Source: Varroa destructor (lineage: Eukaryota; Arthropoda; Arachnida; Mesostigmata; Varroidae). From it: a stretch of 64,000 bases of DNA. The notes below the pieces were generated by a model. The model was given only the letters and a program-made list of their open reading frames with translations. It did not search any database and had not been told where the DNA came from. Below are positions 48,851 through 61,750 of this stretch, piece by piece; within the stretch, counting starts at the first letter, position 1; each line of letters opens with the position of its first letter. The position numbers and the translations under genes were made by a program. Location of the stretch: contig NW_019211455.1 of assembly GCF_002443255.2 (NCBI RefSeq), positions 34,687,472 to 34,751,471 on the forward strand. The letters are read 5' to 3'.

Positions 48851-50900
48851 GATCTGCGCAAACCCATAAATATAATCACATATAATTATATTTAAAAAAT
48901 AACAATAACAAAAACATCCCTGAAGTTTTTATATACACAAGCGATATAATTAAACCGCTTTTCTAAAATGAAGTGTTTTGCTAGGATAAATATTTTGACT
49001 TCAAGTAGATATTTAAATATGCTTTTTCATAGTATCTCTCATTCTGTGTCTATTCACCTCATAATCATTTGCCATTGGAAATCTCTTTCCTTAAAAAAAT
49101 GCAGCTAATGAGGCAGATCACAAGGTCCACATCTTGAACATACTCGCCGTGTTAATGCAAATAAAGGCACTCTTTAATATGTACATATATTGCATACCGA
49201 TTAGTCTGCTATTTCAGTCACCAGGTGATGCTTGTTGAAGTAGATAAAAGATACAAATACTTTATGCTGAATTACTCATTTATAGCCCTTACATTGTTTA
49301 AAACAGACCCAACAAATGGTAAGAAAACGTTCTTCTGCGCTTACTTAAGCCTCATCACTAAACTGCAACAGCACCGTTTATATTAAGCGAATATCTCGAA
49401 ATTATTGGGCACCAACAGTCAGTTCTTGACTGCTCGGCGATGCACACAGCTTTAGTCTGAAAATATGTATAGTAAGGCAGATTTTAGTAAATCGAAACTT
49501 CCCATAACAAGGCGTGTAAAATTAAAGGAACTGATTACGAGTACACGAGAAACGTACATTTACTAAAAAAAGGCAACTTCGTTCTTTATGGACTCGGCCG
49601 TCGAAAATAAATGCGTTCAGTACTTGATCACAAATTGATTTTATTTTATGTGACCATTTACAGTAATATTGTGTAAAATAGATAAGTATAGTTACCGTGC
49701 AACTCAGAAACTTGTGGAAGGACACAGTAACTAAGCGTTTGCAGTACAGCGCTCGTCCTGCTTGTGCAGAGCGGCCACTTTACTGCTGCATCATTCATTA
49801 GGCTTTCGCTCATGTTCTTGTTTGATTCGAATTAATTTGATAATGTATGTACTATTAAATCGTCCATGTAAATTCAACATCTTTATATTTTGAAAATATA
49901 ATGGAATCCTTATGTAGACCTTACAAACACGACCATTGAAAATTAGACATATATAAACGTCATGTAGGAACGTGCACATCTAAATCATGTTCTAAACTGG
50001 ATTATTATTATTATAAAATTTGATTTTATATGATTTTAACATATAAATAAATTTGGACGAAGTCAAACAGACTTTGTGGTGAGAACGGAAAGCCAAATAC
50101 AAACTACATATCTGAGTGAAGCCTATTTTTTTAATTTTCATTGCACATACAGAAATCTCAGTCATAAAAAGTATAAATGGAGGCTACTAGAATACAACGA
50201 AGTAGACATTTCAAACCTGTCTAGCTTTTATTTTCTCCGAAATGTTTTACGGAGTTCATATGGATCACGCTTGACGTGTTTGAAAAATTAGTGAATTATA
50301 TTTAAGATTCATTAATATTTTTTATTGTTATTGTCGTCATTAACTTCTTTGTTTATCTAGTAGATGCCCAAAGCCACAAGCAAACAGTATAAACAAAATA
50401 CGCCATAATCCTGTTAGGATGAGCTTATTTGAGTCACGAAATCCAGTTACCAAGTCATCTTCACCGATCACAAAGACTGTAAAGAAAAATTTTGTGACAC
50501 GTTAGCAATTTTAAGGGCGACCCTATAAAGCATTGATATGCAATGCGTGTGAATAAAACAGGACCAACAAACAAGAACTAACCGATTCCTCGTCTGCTCC
50601 CATATCTCAGTCGGAGCGCAGATTTCGACGCAGCCGGCTTTGATAACCAATCACTGCACCTTAAGGAGGTAGAAACATCTAGGCACTGCACGGTATGTTA
50701 CAAGTACACTTCAATTTCGCTTTAAAGAAATTCGGTATTTAGAAGCCATTCTACACGATTTTCATATACATGCATCTGACAAGCGCTGCTGCATGTACTC
50801 TGGCACCCTAACCAAGTGTTACAACTTGAATCATTGGTCGTTAACAGAAAATCGGTACTATCGTCCAAAAAGTACTAGATGATGCCAGTGGCGGGACTTT
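48851..50900. other. Upstream of EB1, no feature seen
   Basis: AT-rich sequence without a recognisable gene. It may hold the EB1 promoter and a non-coding first exon, but no core promoter element stands out. Confidence 0.5.
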
Positions 50901-53349
50901 AGTCCCATTTTTTTAAACTAAAGCGTTGCCTTTGGATACACGCAAGTGTCGTATGAGTCTTGAAGGAAAGGACAGCGACCGAAACTATAGCGACAACGAG
51001 GAAATAGTCGGGGCAGTGGAGCAAACGCCAAGAAGCGTCAACAACGGGACTGGCTACAAAGCCGGCAATTTGTGCTGTAGCTAAGACTCCTACGGTATTT
51101 TTACGTAGAAACTGCGAACTGTGTCATAAACATACAACATGAGCTACGATAGTAGACACGGCAAAAAAGGCAACGTCGGCGCGTAATACGCCCACCGTCT
51201 CCGTACCACACTATTCTGAGCTGAACTGATTTCTCCCGTTAGTTGGCCAGCCAGTCAGTGTGCCAAAGTGATTCAATAAGAAGGCGACCGATGGTCAATG
51301 ACGACAACGTTGTCAGTCAGTGTATGAGATTATTAGATGGGACTTCGATGTACAGAAAAAAGATAGACGTATTAGCAAACAACCGAAACGGACCAAATCG
51401 CACGGACGGGCGCATGCCTGTCACATGAAGCAGTGGCAGATTGTTGCTACTGTCGCTATTATCCTTACATTTGCTAATGTTCTTATCTTTGCCATCAATA
51501 TCTGCAGTTCTTCTCCCCTAGAGTACACCTTCAACAACTATAAACTAGAGTAGCACTCCAGACGATAGTCCATGAACAAAATCCGAAACGGTTGCACTGC
51601 GTATCGGATGCTATTCGCTAGTAAAATTACTGCTGAAGCTGAGTTCTATTGCTGTCTGTCATCATACTTTTTACTGCTCAAGGTGTTAGTCCGATAATCT
51701 GTGGCTGTTCGGCTTATTATTGGTACTGCTTTATTTGGGCCAGCTTGACCAAACAAACAAGGCTACCACTTGCAGTTATGCCTTTTCCATATACCCTAGA
51801 TAACTACAATGAAATCACACAAGGGAACATAAAAAATAAAAGTACTTTCTTTACTCTCTATGTTCCTTCTGAAGCCGTCACTGCAGACCCCAACGCTCTA
51901 ATAGCACCTATGTTACCACATAATTTCACCCATAGATAAGGTAATTGCAGAGGCCGGAAAAGTTAGATGGGGCAATATAAATACTTCGTAATCTATACAT
52001 AATGCTCGATGAACACTTAGACAATGTGACTTACAACTAGATTACTGTCAGGCTAACAATAATAATAAGAAACTTATGAGTAAAACCTTACACGACAAAA
52101 CACACACAATTGATAACGGTGTTACTTACGAGGCCAGCCAGAAATTGTGCCCGCACGAATCTGCGGTGGTCTTTGAAAACTCCCTTCGCGAGAAATCCTT
52201 CGGCACCTTGCAAATTGACCAATGCTTAGACTCTTGGAAGACTCTACTTAACAGTCAGGCAACTAAGAGATAGCGATAGGAGTGTGACAGAGACTGCAAA
52301 TTTTGTTGTTGATTTCTCAACCCAACACGCCTTTCGCGTAAAAAACTCGGAACGACCGGCGACTTCACCGCTTGCTTGGTTCACCAGTACAACCCAGAAA
52401 ACCCAACACACCAGTCCGTCTCTTCTCTCCTGTATTGTTGCGGGACTGCAATTGGCAGTCTGTCGGTGCCGTATCCCGGAGCAACAAGAAGCAGACAACG
52501 ACTCAAAAGATGGATATAGGCAACTTTAAATCGAAACCACTCACAGCTTACGATCCTTCACATGATCATCACGCACTTACGCTCCCAGAGGACTGGCTGC
52601 TATTAGTAATGTCATCGGTTTAGCAGCCTTAACTGAAATACAAACAAAAAAGAAACAACTGTTTCGACAGGCGACCCAGTGGACTCATCGGCGCTACTCT
52701 CACAGCGCGCGAACTTTGAATTGCTTTATTTGACAACATCTGTAGTCAAGTAATAATTGGTTAATTTCTTGTCAAGGAAAAAACGGTGAGTGCAAAATAC
52801 TCAAGTACTCCTGAGGAAATCTCGTATACGGTGAGCGTAGAAAACAACCGTTTTTTTTTTGACGAATTCGTTCTTGGCACTCTTTGTAAAAACAATCGGA
52901 GCGAACGCTTGAGGTAAATTTCTTAAAAGTTAGCTACATATTCATTCAAATGAAGCTGTATCGATAATTCAACAGCAAGTTGCGCGTATTAATTTAAGTT
53001 AATGGAAACACGATTACAGTATTATTTTTATAACAATAAATATAGAAAGAGAAATTCCAATACATTTTGTTGCCGGCAATAACGTACGTGTACAAATCAA
53101 TGTTCAGCCCTAACTGCTTGGTTCAAAATTGTTGAATATTTTCTAACTAGTTTATACTAGTGCACGTTGTTGTTGAAATTCGACACTGTTAGGGGAAATC
53201 GGTCTGCTAAACGGGCGTTACGAGAGATAAGGCGTACGACGGTACGTCATATCTCTCATAATGAACGACTAGAACGACTGCGTAGGTTATATGCCGCCAT
53301 TCAATATGCGCAGGCGATGGAAATAGCAGACAATGTCCTGCTGGCTTAG
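50900..53349 (+). pseudogene. Unidentified coding-like patch, broken frames
   Basis: The sequence is less AT-rich than its flanks and gives several protein-like segments on the + strand, each ended by a stop or frame change. 50953-51082 starts MSLEGKDSDRNYSDNEE and stops after CCS. 51320-51553 has a basic stretch (KKDRRISKQPKRTKSHGR) before a hydrophobic segment (WQIVATVAIILTFANVLIF), the layout of a type II membrane protein or signal anchor. 51649-51939 is hydrophobic, then PFPYTLDNYNEITQGNIKN. 52079-52273 reads LCPHESAVVFENSLREKSFG. 53167-53349 ends ERLRRLYAAIQYAQAMEIAD. No family is recognised. It could be a decayed transposable element with an envelope-like or other membrane protein, or exons of a real gene whose splice sites I could not join. 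Confidence 0.3.
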
Positions 53350-56300
53350 TCAAGCGACGATATAGATTTTATTTACAGTATCATAAATAATATCGGTCCT
53401 ATACTCAATCAGTAGTCGCTCGCATCTGCCGTATTTTTTACGTAGCTATTAATCTAACCATCAATTCAGTTTATATCTCTAGTTCAACTTCCCCGTCTAA
53501 CTTGTAGAAGTGACTTGAGAATTTAAGGCTTACTATAACAACAAATTTAATGGAATATACCGTTTCCTTGATATAGAAGTACAAATTTTGTGTCTATGGC
53601 TTGATTTAAATCTTTTAATTTTCAAACTATGGTTATTTTTAATTGGCCCGAAAACTAAGCCTGTGCGAAATTAACAAAAATTAACGAAATCATTGTCATT
53701 TATTTTACTTTAAAATAAAGCCTGATCTTAAAAGTTCACAAAGTCTCGTGATTTTTAATAAATATACTGTTTTAAAGTTTACGGATCTTATATACGCAAA
53801 CCGCCAAATCCCAATTAACAACCCAATCTTTCAGTTAAAAGAGGCTTCTACAGTGAATTTTAGTATGCCCCTGGAAAACAATAATTTAGATCGATTAAAT
53901 TTCGGTTATATAAAAGCAAATAGTTTGAATGTCATCCAAGCATTTTCTTATAAACACAACCTCAATACAGTCCTTTTCTTGAAGATGAAAAACGCGAAAA
54001 AACTCTGAATTTATTAGATATTAAGCTAATTTGAACTTTATTCACTATGACAAAAGACTGCCAGCTTATAATGGCTATATCAACTGCCGATCGCCAATCC
54101 AGGTAAGCAGTTTTATTTAAAAGCAGCTGCGAGTACTTTCCTGGTACTTTCTGGCTCCGAGCAAAAGTTATGATCATGTAAATGGCTAGGTACGCAAAAA
54201 TTATTTTATTTGACCCTCGTCGTTGAAACAGTTAATGGCACCATGTTCCTAGGTAAATTCAAATTAACGGGATTCTATAACGGACTTCCTTCATCTGTGG
54301 CGAATTTGTGCCTATATAAAGCAAACTAACTAAAGATCTGCGTACATTTAAAATGTACACTATTTACTACAGGTAGTCCCTGAGGTTGCGTGTTATAGCT
54401 GACTCGTTTAAGCAATTGGCAAGAATACTTTAGGTCCATCTTCCCGGAATAAATTTAAAGCGCTGAAGCAGTGTATGGTATAAAAGTAAAAAAAAAAAAC
54501 GCCCAGCTGGTACTTGTGAAGATCTCTCAGCTTCATGGTGGTTTTTTATGTAATAGGTAATGATTTCAGGTCTCTAATAAGGTACACGGACGATCGTGAT
54601 TTAATGGGTGTTCTACAATTTGGAGCGAGCCCGCGGTCGAGCCCAAAGAAAAACTGCTTAGAGAAGTAGTTCTGGTGACCAAGAAACCGCATAACTGCAA
54701 TCGTCAATGATTCCTTGAGGAAGCCTTATGACTGCAAAGCACTTCATAGATGGAAGTTTGGTGAGATCATGCTGTATTCCCGTGAAGTCGGCGTAACCTT
54801 CTAAACGACATTCTTGCAGACATGTTTGCCGCATGATATCTGTATCAAAATCTATGTGATTTTGTGCATGTGGTCAAAAGTATGTGATTCGGTACAAGAT
54901 TATATGAATGTGGCCTGTCTCGAAGTAGTAGTTTTGCAATTGTGTCTCCTGTGTGCATTACGTGCAAGAGCATATCAGTATTGGTGAAATATACTTACAT
55001 TAACTTTCACAGTTAACGAGCCGATAAGATAACGGGATTAACAAACTTGGCAACTAGAGGACATGGTTCGATAGCTGTCGCAATGATATTCATAAATCTG
55101 CACACATTAATGCTCCTATGCACGCGTCTGTTTATATTCACCTATATAACCATAAGCACAGATAACATGTGATGATTTCAGGAGAAGCACGTAGATTGCT
55201 TAGTAACAACTGCCTGCCACAATATACCTTGTTATAGGCACTGCTCAACGACGGTAGTTTGTCTTTTTCAATGACCAATCGATCGTTTCAACCGACGAAA
55301 CTTGTTTTCTCCAAGAAATGATTGATTAGCATTTTCAAATTTAGGAAGCTTAATATATCATCCCGACTACATTCTTTTTATTCCATTTAACCTGGCAGTA
55401 CATTTCATTCAATATTTATTCATATTTTCGTTGACTGTTTGGGCGCCCCTTTAGCCAGACTTCTCAGCCCGCCGACTTTTCGTTTTTTCATATCTCGCAG
55501 GATACACATACACACAATTCGTACGTCAGAGCTTACAGCGTAGCATTCCATAGCCATTCACTTTCAGTTGAAAATATGTGTTCTGTCGTAGATAAACGCA
55601 ACCAAAGTGCACTCAGCCGAATTTCGATTGACGTTTCGATTGAACGTTTCATTGTGGGTAGCCCACAATTAGATAGTTTGACGACTATTTCCAATAAAAT
55701 TTTAGTTTTCAATGAGATGAACCACACCGGTCCGTTTGTCCACGTTTTCGATGACAACGTGCACTTCCGTAATATTTACGGTCTGGATCTCCGTATGATT
55801 CAAGCTTCATTGAGCTACTGATTATAATTTTATTGTTTTTTGACCGCTTCTATGTCATCGACAGCTTCAGTATAGCATAAAACGCCGAGCGCATCCATTA
55901 CAATCCAGCAGTTAATCCGATAAGTCATCCTACTTTAATCACAGTAGAATAGGCCGACCAACCAGCGCATGCGCAATAGGTTCTTGACAGCAACTCGTTG
56001 CAAGATGCTGGGTTCCAGGGTTTCGGCATCAAAATTAGAGTGAAACTGCTCCCAACGCATACCACGTAGAAGAGGGCAACACTTAAAGGCTGATTTTTAG
56101 CAATTATTTTACTGTTATCAGCGATCCAACAAAGATAATAAACAAAGCAGGTTCAATATCTACTGTGGATGCAGACCTAAATTAATACATCCACTAGAAT
56201 AATTCAGGCACAGCTGGCAGTGCAATTATTAAAAGATGATTGTTTCGAGACAAATTATTTGCCAGCACACGCATATATAGATGATCAGGATAACAACAGT

Positions 56301-57690
56301 CGGCTCAATAAACCTCAGAGATGTCCATGCTCCAGTCGTATCGCGACCTGTCTTTCTTACGTTTTACAGAATAAGAAGGCGCATTCCTCTTAATGTGTCG
56401 AAGGAACTGTTTATACAGTCCGTGTTCAATCAAATAGATTGAAATAAACCCAATAAAATAGTTTCAAGTTTCAAAGCTGCGTATCGCGAGATATTTTGAA
56501 CTTTTTTTTTAATCTATGAAAGCGGCATTAACTATTTCACTTCGACGCCTTGCGTGTCGATAAAAAGACCGGCAAATATTTTCAAACGGCTGACAAGCGA
56601 TGTGATATGTAAAACTAACAAAAGCTATTTTACCAAACGCACGCGTGATTGCTCGCTGTAATGGGATCTCAGCGAGTCCAGTTTTCAGATTTTGTGCTAA
56701 TATCTCCTACCATATACAGCCGCCGCATCTCATCATCTTACGCGGCTGTTGTCAGCGTTGAACAACTAAATGGTGGTTGTTTAGGTAACCTTGACTGGTT
56801 TAGGTGTTCTCTGATGATGTTTTGTGTTGCCGTATAGAAGGTGCAGAAAAGCGAAAAGGAAAAAATGTCACTGAGGAACATACGATACTGATTAGCAAAT
56901 TGCTCTGTCATGATAAGTGTACGTAATGCGAAATTGCTGAAATAATATTCTAAAGGAAAGTCTCTTGCTAGCGCCGCGTAAAATCTGTAATACGAACCGG
57001 AAGAAGGGTATTATGAGGCGGAAAAGAGATCTTATGTTTATTTACGAACTAAAATGGTTCTTCTCGTATGGTGTTTCTCAGAACAGATTAAAAGACTTTA
57101 GAGTCGCTGTAGTGAAAATCCGCCGCCGACTAAAGAAACTAAATTCAAGGGTACGAGACTTGCCAAAAAACCTCAGTTGAATGTTCGAATAAAACGAGTC
57201 CGATTTTATTGGATAAACCAAATCAAAAAATAAACCATTGAAAACCACAAAACGTCTAATCTTATTTTGAAATCCTTTAGAAACACACATTATGCACAAA
57301 ACTGCGTTATGCCAAAAATCAAACATTCATCAAAAGTTATGATGCGGTCTATGACTTCTGTCAAACACTCTGCGATGGTACATTTTGTCCAAGGAGTATT
57401 AAAGCATCAAAAATATACAGACACTATCAAGAACAAGATTCCCCTAAGGTACAGGAGTGGTTTCCTGGCGGTGACTACGTTTTCATGCACATTGGGGTGC
57501 TTTGTCACTGGTATTGGACTATCCCTAGGCTATTCATTATTAATAATGCTTAGATGTTGCTGTGGTTTGCTAATTCGGCAGACCTCAATATTATAAAGAA
57601 CGTCTAGAAAATCGTAAAATCTTTTATGACATACAGAAAATAATATATATTCCAGATCTTTACGAGAAAGCACTAATCTGTGGCAACAAG
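53350..57690. other. AT-rich intergenic sequence
   Basis: No named gene. An 81-codon + strand frame at 55576-55821 has protein-like composition (see next entry). 54046-54102 is an ATG followed by 18 codons and a good donor-like CAG|GTAAG, but no partner exon was found. Confidence 0.5.
55576..55821 (+). CDS. Small hypothetical open frame
   Basis: An 81-residue frame starting MCSVVDKRNQ and containing RISIDVSIERFIVGSPQLDS, then VFNEMNHTGPFVHVFDDN. It is mixed in composition, not low-complexity, and lies in a locally less AT-rich stretch. No signal peptide, membrane segment or known motif is visible, and the opposite strand is also open (55533-55757). It may be a short exon or repeat-derived, or may be chance. 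Confidence 0.2.
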   Translation: MCSVVDKRNQSALSRISIDVSIERFIVGSPQLDSLTTISNKILVFNEMNHTGPFVHVFDDNVHFRNIYGLDLRMIQASLSY

Positions 57691-58405
57691 ACTTGTTTAC
57701 TACCGAGATGGTAAAGAAACTGCTGCAGCAGCAAAAAAGCATTGATCCTCTCAACTATATTACATCATTTGTTAACGGTTCGAAGAAATTTTCATATATC
57801 TTTATCAACCTGTAAAGTACCAGTGTGAAGCAAAGTAATGTCGCTTCTATAAGCAAAAAACCGTTGGAAAATATCTCTCCTTAGTGTTGTGCAATCGACC
57901 TTGAAACTTGGAACAACTGAGTTTATCTGAATCTATTCCATTAAACACGGACTGTATGATAAAAACAGCCGCGCTAAAAATGTACGACAACTGAAAGGCA
58001 ACGCCTAAAACCAAAACTGCCGAGGCAAAACGAATTGTGAAATTTCAAGTAATTGACACGCATGTCTCGTCTTGAATCTAATTACTATGCCGAACGAAAT
58101 CTGGAAACCCATTTACTGATAGAGAAAGACAAAGATTAACTCGAGGTAGATGAATGCAAAAACATCTTCAAAGGCCTGAGCAAGTTGCTACACCTAATAG
58201 AAATCCATGTTATAGATGGAGCAAAACCCGTGCAACAATGTCTTCGTACCATGCCAGTAACACTAACGGAGGTCATAGAGAATTGTGTCAATGATCTAAA
58301 GTGCCAAGGATCCATTCAAAAAGTAATTAATTTGGTGAAAAGGATTTCAACTTCATAGCCGTTCATTAACTTGGATGCAAACTGCGAATCTTTTTATACT
58401 CGAAT

Positions 58406-58552
58406 GCATTTAATCAGATCATTCAAAGACCTAAATACCTAACGCCCATGCGCAATGATACCTCGCATCGTCTCACCGAAGCAAAAATGTTGTTAGTACT
58501 AGACACTAGGAATGGATTCTGTAAAATGATGCTGAATTTCGGAGTGTCATAG
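58406..58552 (+). pseudogene. Reverse transcriptase core of the 57.7-60.3 kb element
   Basis: An uninterrupted stretch of 48 codons ends at a stop. It aligns by eye with the Ty3/gypsy RT block LNKVIKRPHYPTP, KVF-LDAKNGFWQ; here NQIIQRPKYLTP and LLVLDTRNGFCKM. The Asp of the first catalytic motif is retained while the Trp after Phe is Cys. The frame breaks directly after, and the family's SS-TTF-TPFGRYR follows in a different frame as GRYQYHRVS at about 58578. Confidence 0.85.
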
Positions 58553-59488
58553 CCATACATCTTTCTAGACTTTTACAGGGCGATACCAATATCATAGAGT
58601 TTCCCAAGAAGTAGCTTCGGCCCTGTAAGTATACCAGAGACGTCAGGTTCAGCCTTAGGATGAACTCAAAAAAATAGTTCTAGTTGCGGATGATGTTTTT
58701 GTGCGAAAAGAAAAACATGTTGAAAACCATTATTGAACTCCACAGACTTTATTAGAAAGGGCACATAATGTAGCACCCCATAACAACAAATACAAGCTTC
58801 GCCTAGAATTGCAGAAGTTAAATTATTTGGTCACGTTATCAGCGAAACGATACTGAAAGCAGATCCTGAGGAAATGAAATCGATGCCAAAAATGTAAAAA
58901 AAGTAATAAGGTTTTTCATTTAATCCCAGCCTATCGTTCGACATAAGCACTGCAGATGAAGAGAAGCTAATTATATAGAAACGCAATTAACTTCGGGCTA
59001 TAATATGTACTACTACAAAACGGTTGATAGAATACGATTGATAGAAATTATGCAGTAATAAAGAAAACTGTCTAGACGTCTTGATAACATGCATATACAA
59101 ATCATATATCATGAACAAAGCGACAGTGCACACGGATTGCAGATTAGTAAAAAGCGTATATGAAAAACTTGTAGATTCACCTTTTAAACGTATCCAATGC
59201 ATGCGTCTATACGACATAGCAGTGAAATTTATTCTAGAAAGTCAACTCACTTTGCAATCTGATTAAGTGGACATTCTTTGTTGTTGAACTTTATAAGTGA
59301 GCGCGTCTGGAGTTTACATATAAAACCGAATAAACATCGACACTAATAGCAGCGTTTCGGATCAAATAATAGACTTATTAACTCGGACGTATTACACTGT
59401 TACGTAATGGATTTGTTAATCAAAGCTATCTACCAAAATTGACTGTTCAATAAAAAAAGTTACGCTAAAAACCCTTTGACGAAGCCCC

Positions 59489-59810
59489 GATGAACTAATA
59501 AATAATGGTCTGGTATACAGGGAAAAAGTAGTAACTGTTCCACCTAATCTCTGATACGATTTTATGCAGCGGGCGCATAAATCATACTCAGCCTATCATA
59601 ATGCTAGGTGGCGCCGAATCAAGATTACTATTCATTAACCTACGATCAGAAAAGATTCGAAGAATCGAGTCGAACCATGCAATGTTTGTCAAAAGTATAG
59701 GGAGTAACATATATAAGGTCTACTTGGTTGCAGCAGATAGCTACGGTGACTTTTTGGAACGATATCAAATGGGGAAACATGGCAAAAGTTTGAACTACCA
59801 AAAAAATTAG
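59489..59810 (+). pseudogene. Integrase zinc-binding and core start of the same element
   Basis: The fragment begins DELINNGLVYREKVVTVPP, matching the stretch just before the integrase HHCC finger. A stop follows, then YDFMQRAHKSYSAYHNA with one recognisable His. CNVCQKY gives the Cys pair and is followed by a stop and a core-like YLVAADSYGDFLE, where the catalytic Asp context (family VVDAYSKWPEV) is partly kept. It is a dead copy; everything after the first catalytic Asp until the C-terminal domain is lost or unrecognisable. Confidence 0.8.
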
Positions 59811-60300
59811 CCTTCCTTTTTCCAGCTAGATACATACACGCAGACTTAAAGTACACGCTTCGAGAGTTTAAACAGTTTTTTTTAATACTTGACGAGTTAC
59901 GCATAGAATGGCGATCTGACGGTCCTTCTTAGTTAAAAAAATGTTTGGGCATAATCCTGCCACAATATGTGAAGACAAGCTTAATGCAGCAAATCACAGC
60001 CCGATCACCGAAATAGTTACAAGGCGGCTAGAAAACGTAAGGTGGACTTACGACAAAGGCAAAATATAACTCCGGCCTGACCAGTAGGTGCGAACGCAAC
60101 CGATTTTTCGTATATATAGCTAACAAAATGTTGCTTGACCAGCTGAAACAAGGGACATATAAAATACACGTAGAAAGTGATACAAAGTTTGTACGAAATA
60201 GGCGATTTATAATGATCCCTTTTTCGAATGTTATAAATGACATACCTTTTAAGAGTCCTAGAGTCTTAATTTCACAGAACCGAGACACAATTGGCCACTA

Positions 60301-61750
60301 AACCGAGGTGACTATTGACAGAGTGAACTCGGACATAACCACAAGCCTGTTGGAAACAACAACGGCTTAACAAGTGATAATTTCAACTACACAGAGATCG
60401 GAAATCACACGGAATACACAGAAACACGCGGAACATAGCATCACACAACCCCACATATTGTCGCGCACCTGATACGGCACCCTGTTTGGAAACGAACATG
60501 GCCCAAACTTGTACCGCTATACCACAAGACTAGCAACAGTCAGCGCTGAGAGACAAAACACAAGTACACTCATTCCGTAATCATCACATATAAAAAGACT
60601 GCCGAGTCCTGACTATGACAATCCAGTGAATTTCTTTGTAGCAGATGCTTCACCATAACCCAGCCTAAAGGAACACCTACACATCAGGTATTCACAAAAA
60701 GCAATGTACTTCAACACAAACAAGATGCCACCTATGAATGCCAGCGAACTAAAACTGGTTGATAATGACAAACGGAAGGCGCAAAAAGCGGCAAGAAACA
60801 AGCAGACACAAATAAACCAATAAAAAAAGACTGCCGCACAAATATCAGCTGTTTATGCAGTTAAATTATGGGCACATTAGTTATAATAATAAAGTAAACG
60901 CATATAGTGCTTGAATGAGCATAATAATTAATTAAAAAAATATCATATTACTGAAAAAGCAACATCTCAGCGCGAGAAGAAGTTTTATACAAATGATCAT
61001 CTTCATTCAATCTTCATTATCGAAAAGTTATTGTTTAACTCACTTATTCGCTCATTATTTTTCTCAGTCCTCTATGCTGTGACATATATATGGACAATTT
61101 CCCTTTTTTTGATGCCATCATTGTAGTAAGCTTCCTGGCCTAACTGCTTTTTTCTTTGTCGTAAGCTGCAAATGACTAATGATTTTCGACAACCGCGTAT
61201 TGCCAAGTCTTTGAGGATAAACCATTTATATTCAAATTGAGTAACTAGAAAAATGAATCGTTTAAGCTAATAATAAGTGCACGCGGTTGGCAAGTAACAC
61301 ACTACTAAATCTTACAATCTGCTAGCTCTTAGCTTTAAATCTGACCTAGACATGTTTATTTGTTTAATTGTATGTGATGCTTTCATCCATACAAATCAAA
61401 GCCCTACCGTTGTTAAGTGACTTTGTAACCCTCGAATAATCCCATTACCTACTAGTTTCTGGACTACTAGCCGCAAAAGGTCTCAAAAAAGGAACCATTT
61501 AAACGATTTAGTTGGTAATTTAATATTCTCCACTCTGAAACGGCCATTACTTTCTACAACACAAATTAGTTTTTGATCATTTGATTGACTTTTCAAGCTT
61601 TCCAGTTCTAAACTCTCAAAAAAAACACTTTCAGAGGAGTCTTCATGCTTGCCTCATGGAAAGCATCGTCAGATTTTTTAAATACCACACGAAACTGGCA
61701 ATAACGTAGACAGTCTCTTCTGGACGAAAAAAAAAAAGAAGTTCTCAACT
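60301..61750. other. No recognised gene downstream of the Ty3 remnant
   Basis: 60300-60830 is A-rich and Lys/Asn-rich in translation; it may be the tail of the retroelement or its 3' LTR, but no repeat of an upstream segment was noticed. The rest is AT-rich. Confidence 0.45.

Larger units (their letters stand above)
57690..60300 (+). mobile_element. Degenerate Ty3/gypsy LTR retrotransposon (gag-pol remnant)
   Basis: Domains of a Ty3/gypsy polyprotein survive in order but in shifting frames. A gag-like start has MVKKLLQQQKSIDPLNYI (57708). The pre-RT segment has GAKPVQQCLRTMPVTLTEV (58218). The RT core has AFNQIIQRPKYLTP and LLVLDTRNGFCKM (58406-58550; catalytic Asp kept). The FxDD box reads VADDVFV (58683-58703), and KLFGHVISE plus LKADPEE (58816-58880) follows. 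RNase H is hardly recognisable. The integrase zinc-binding region has NNGLVYREKVVTVPPNL and CNVCQKY (59489-59698); its core start is YLVAADSYGDFLE (59721-59759); its C-terminal end is YKIHVESDTKFVRNRRFI (60156-60209). Many stops and deletions show it is inactive; protease is not identifiable and LTRs were not found. Confidence 0.85.
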
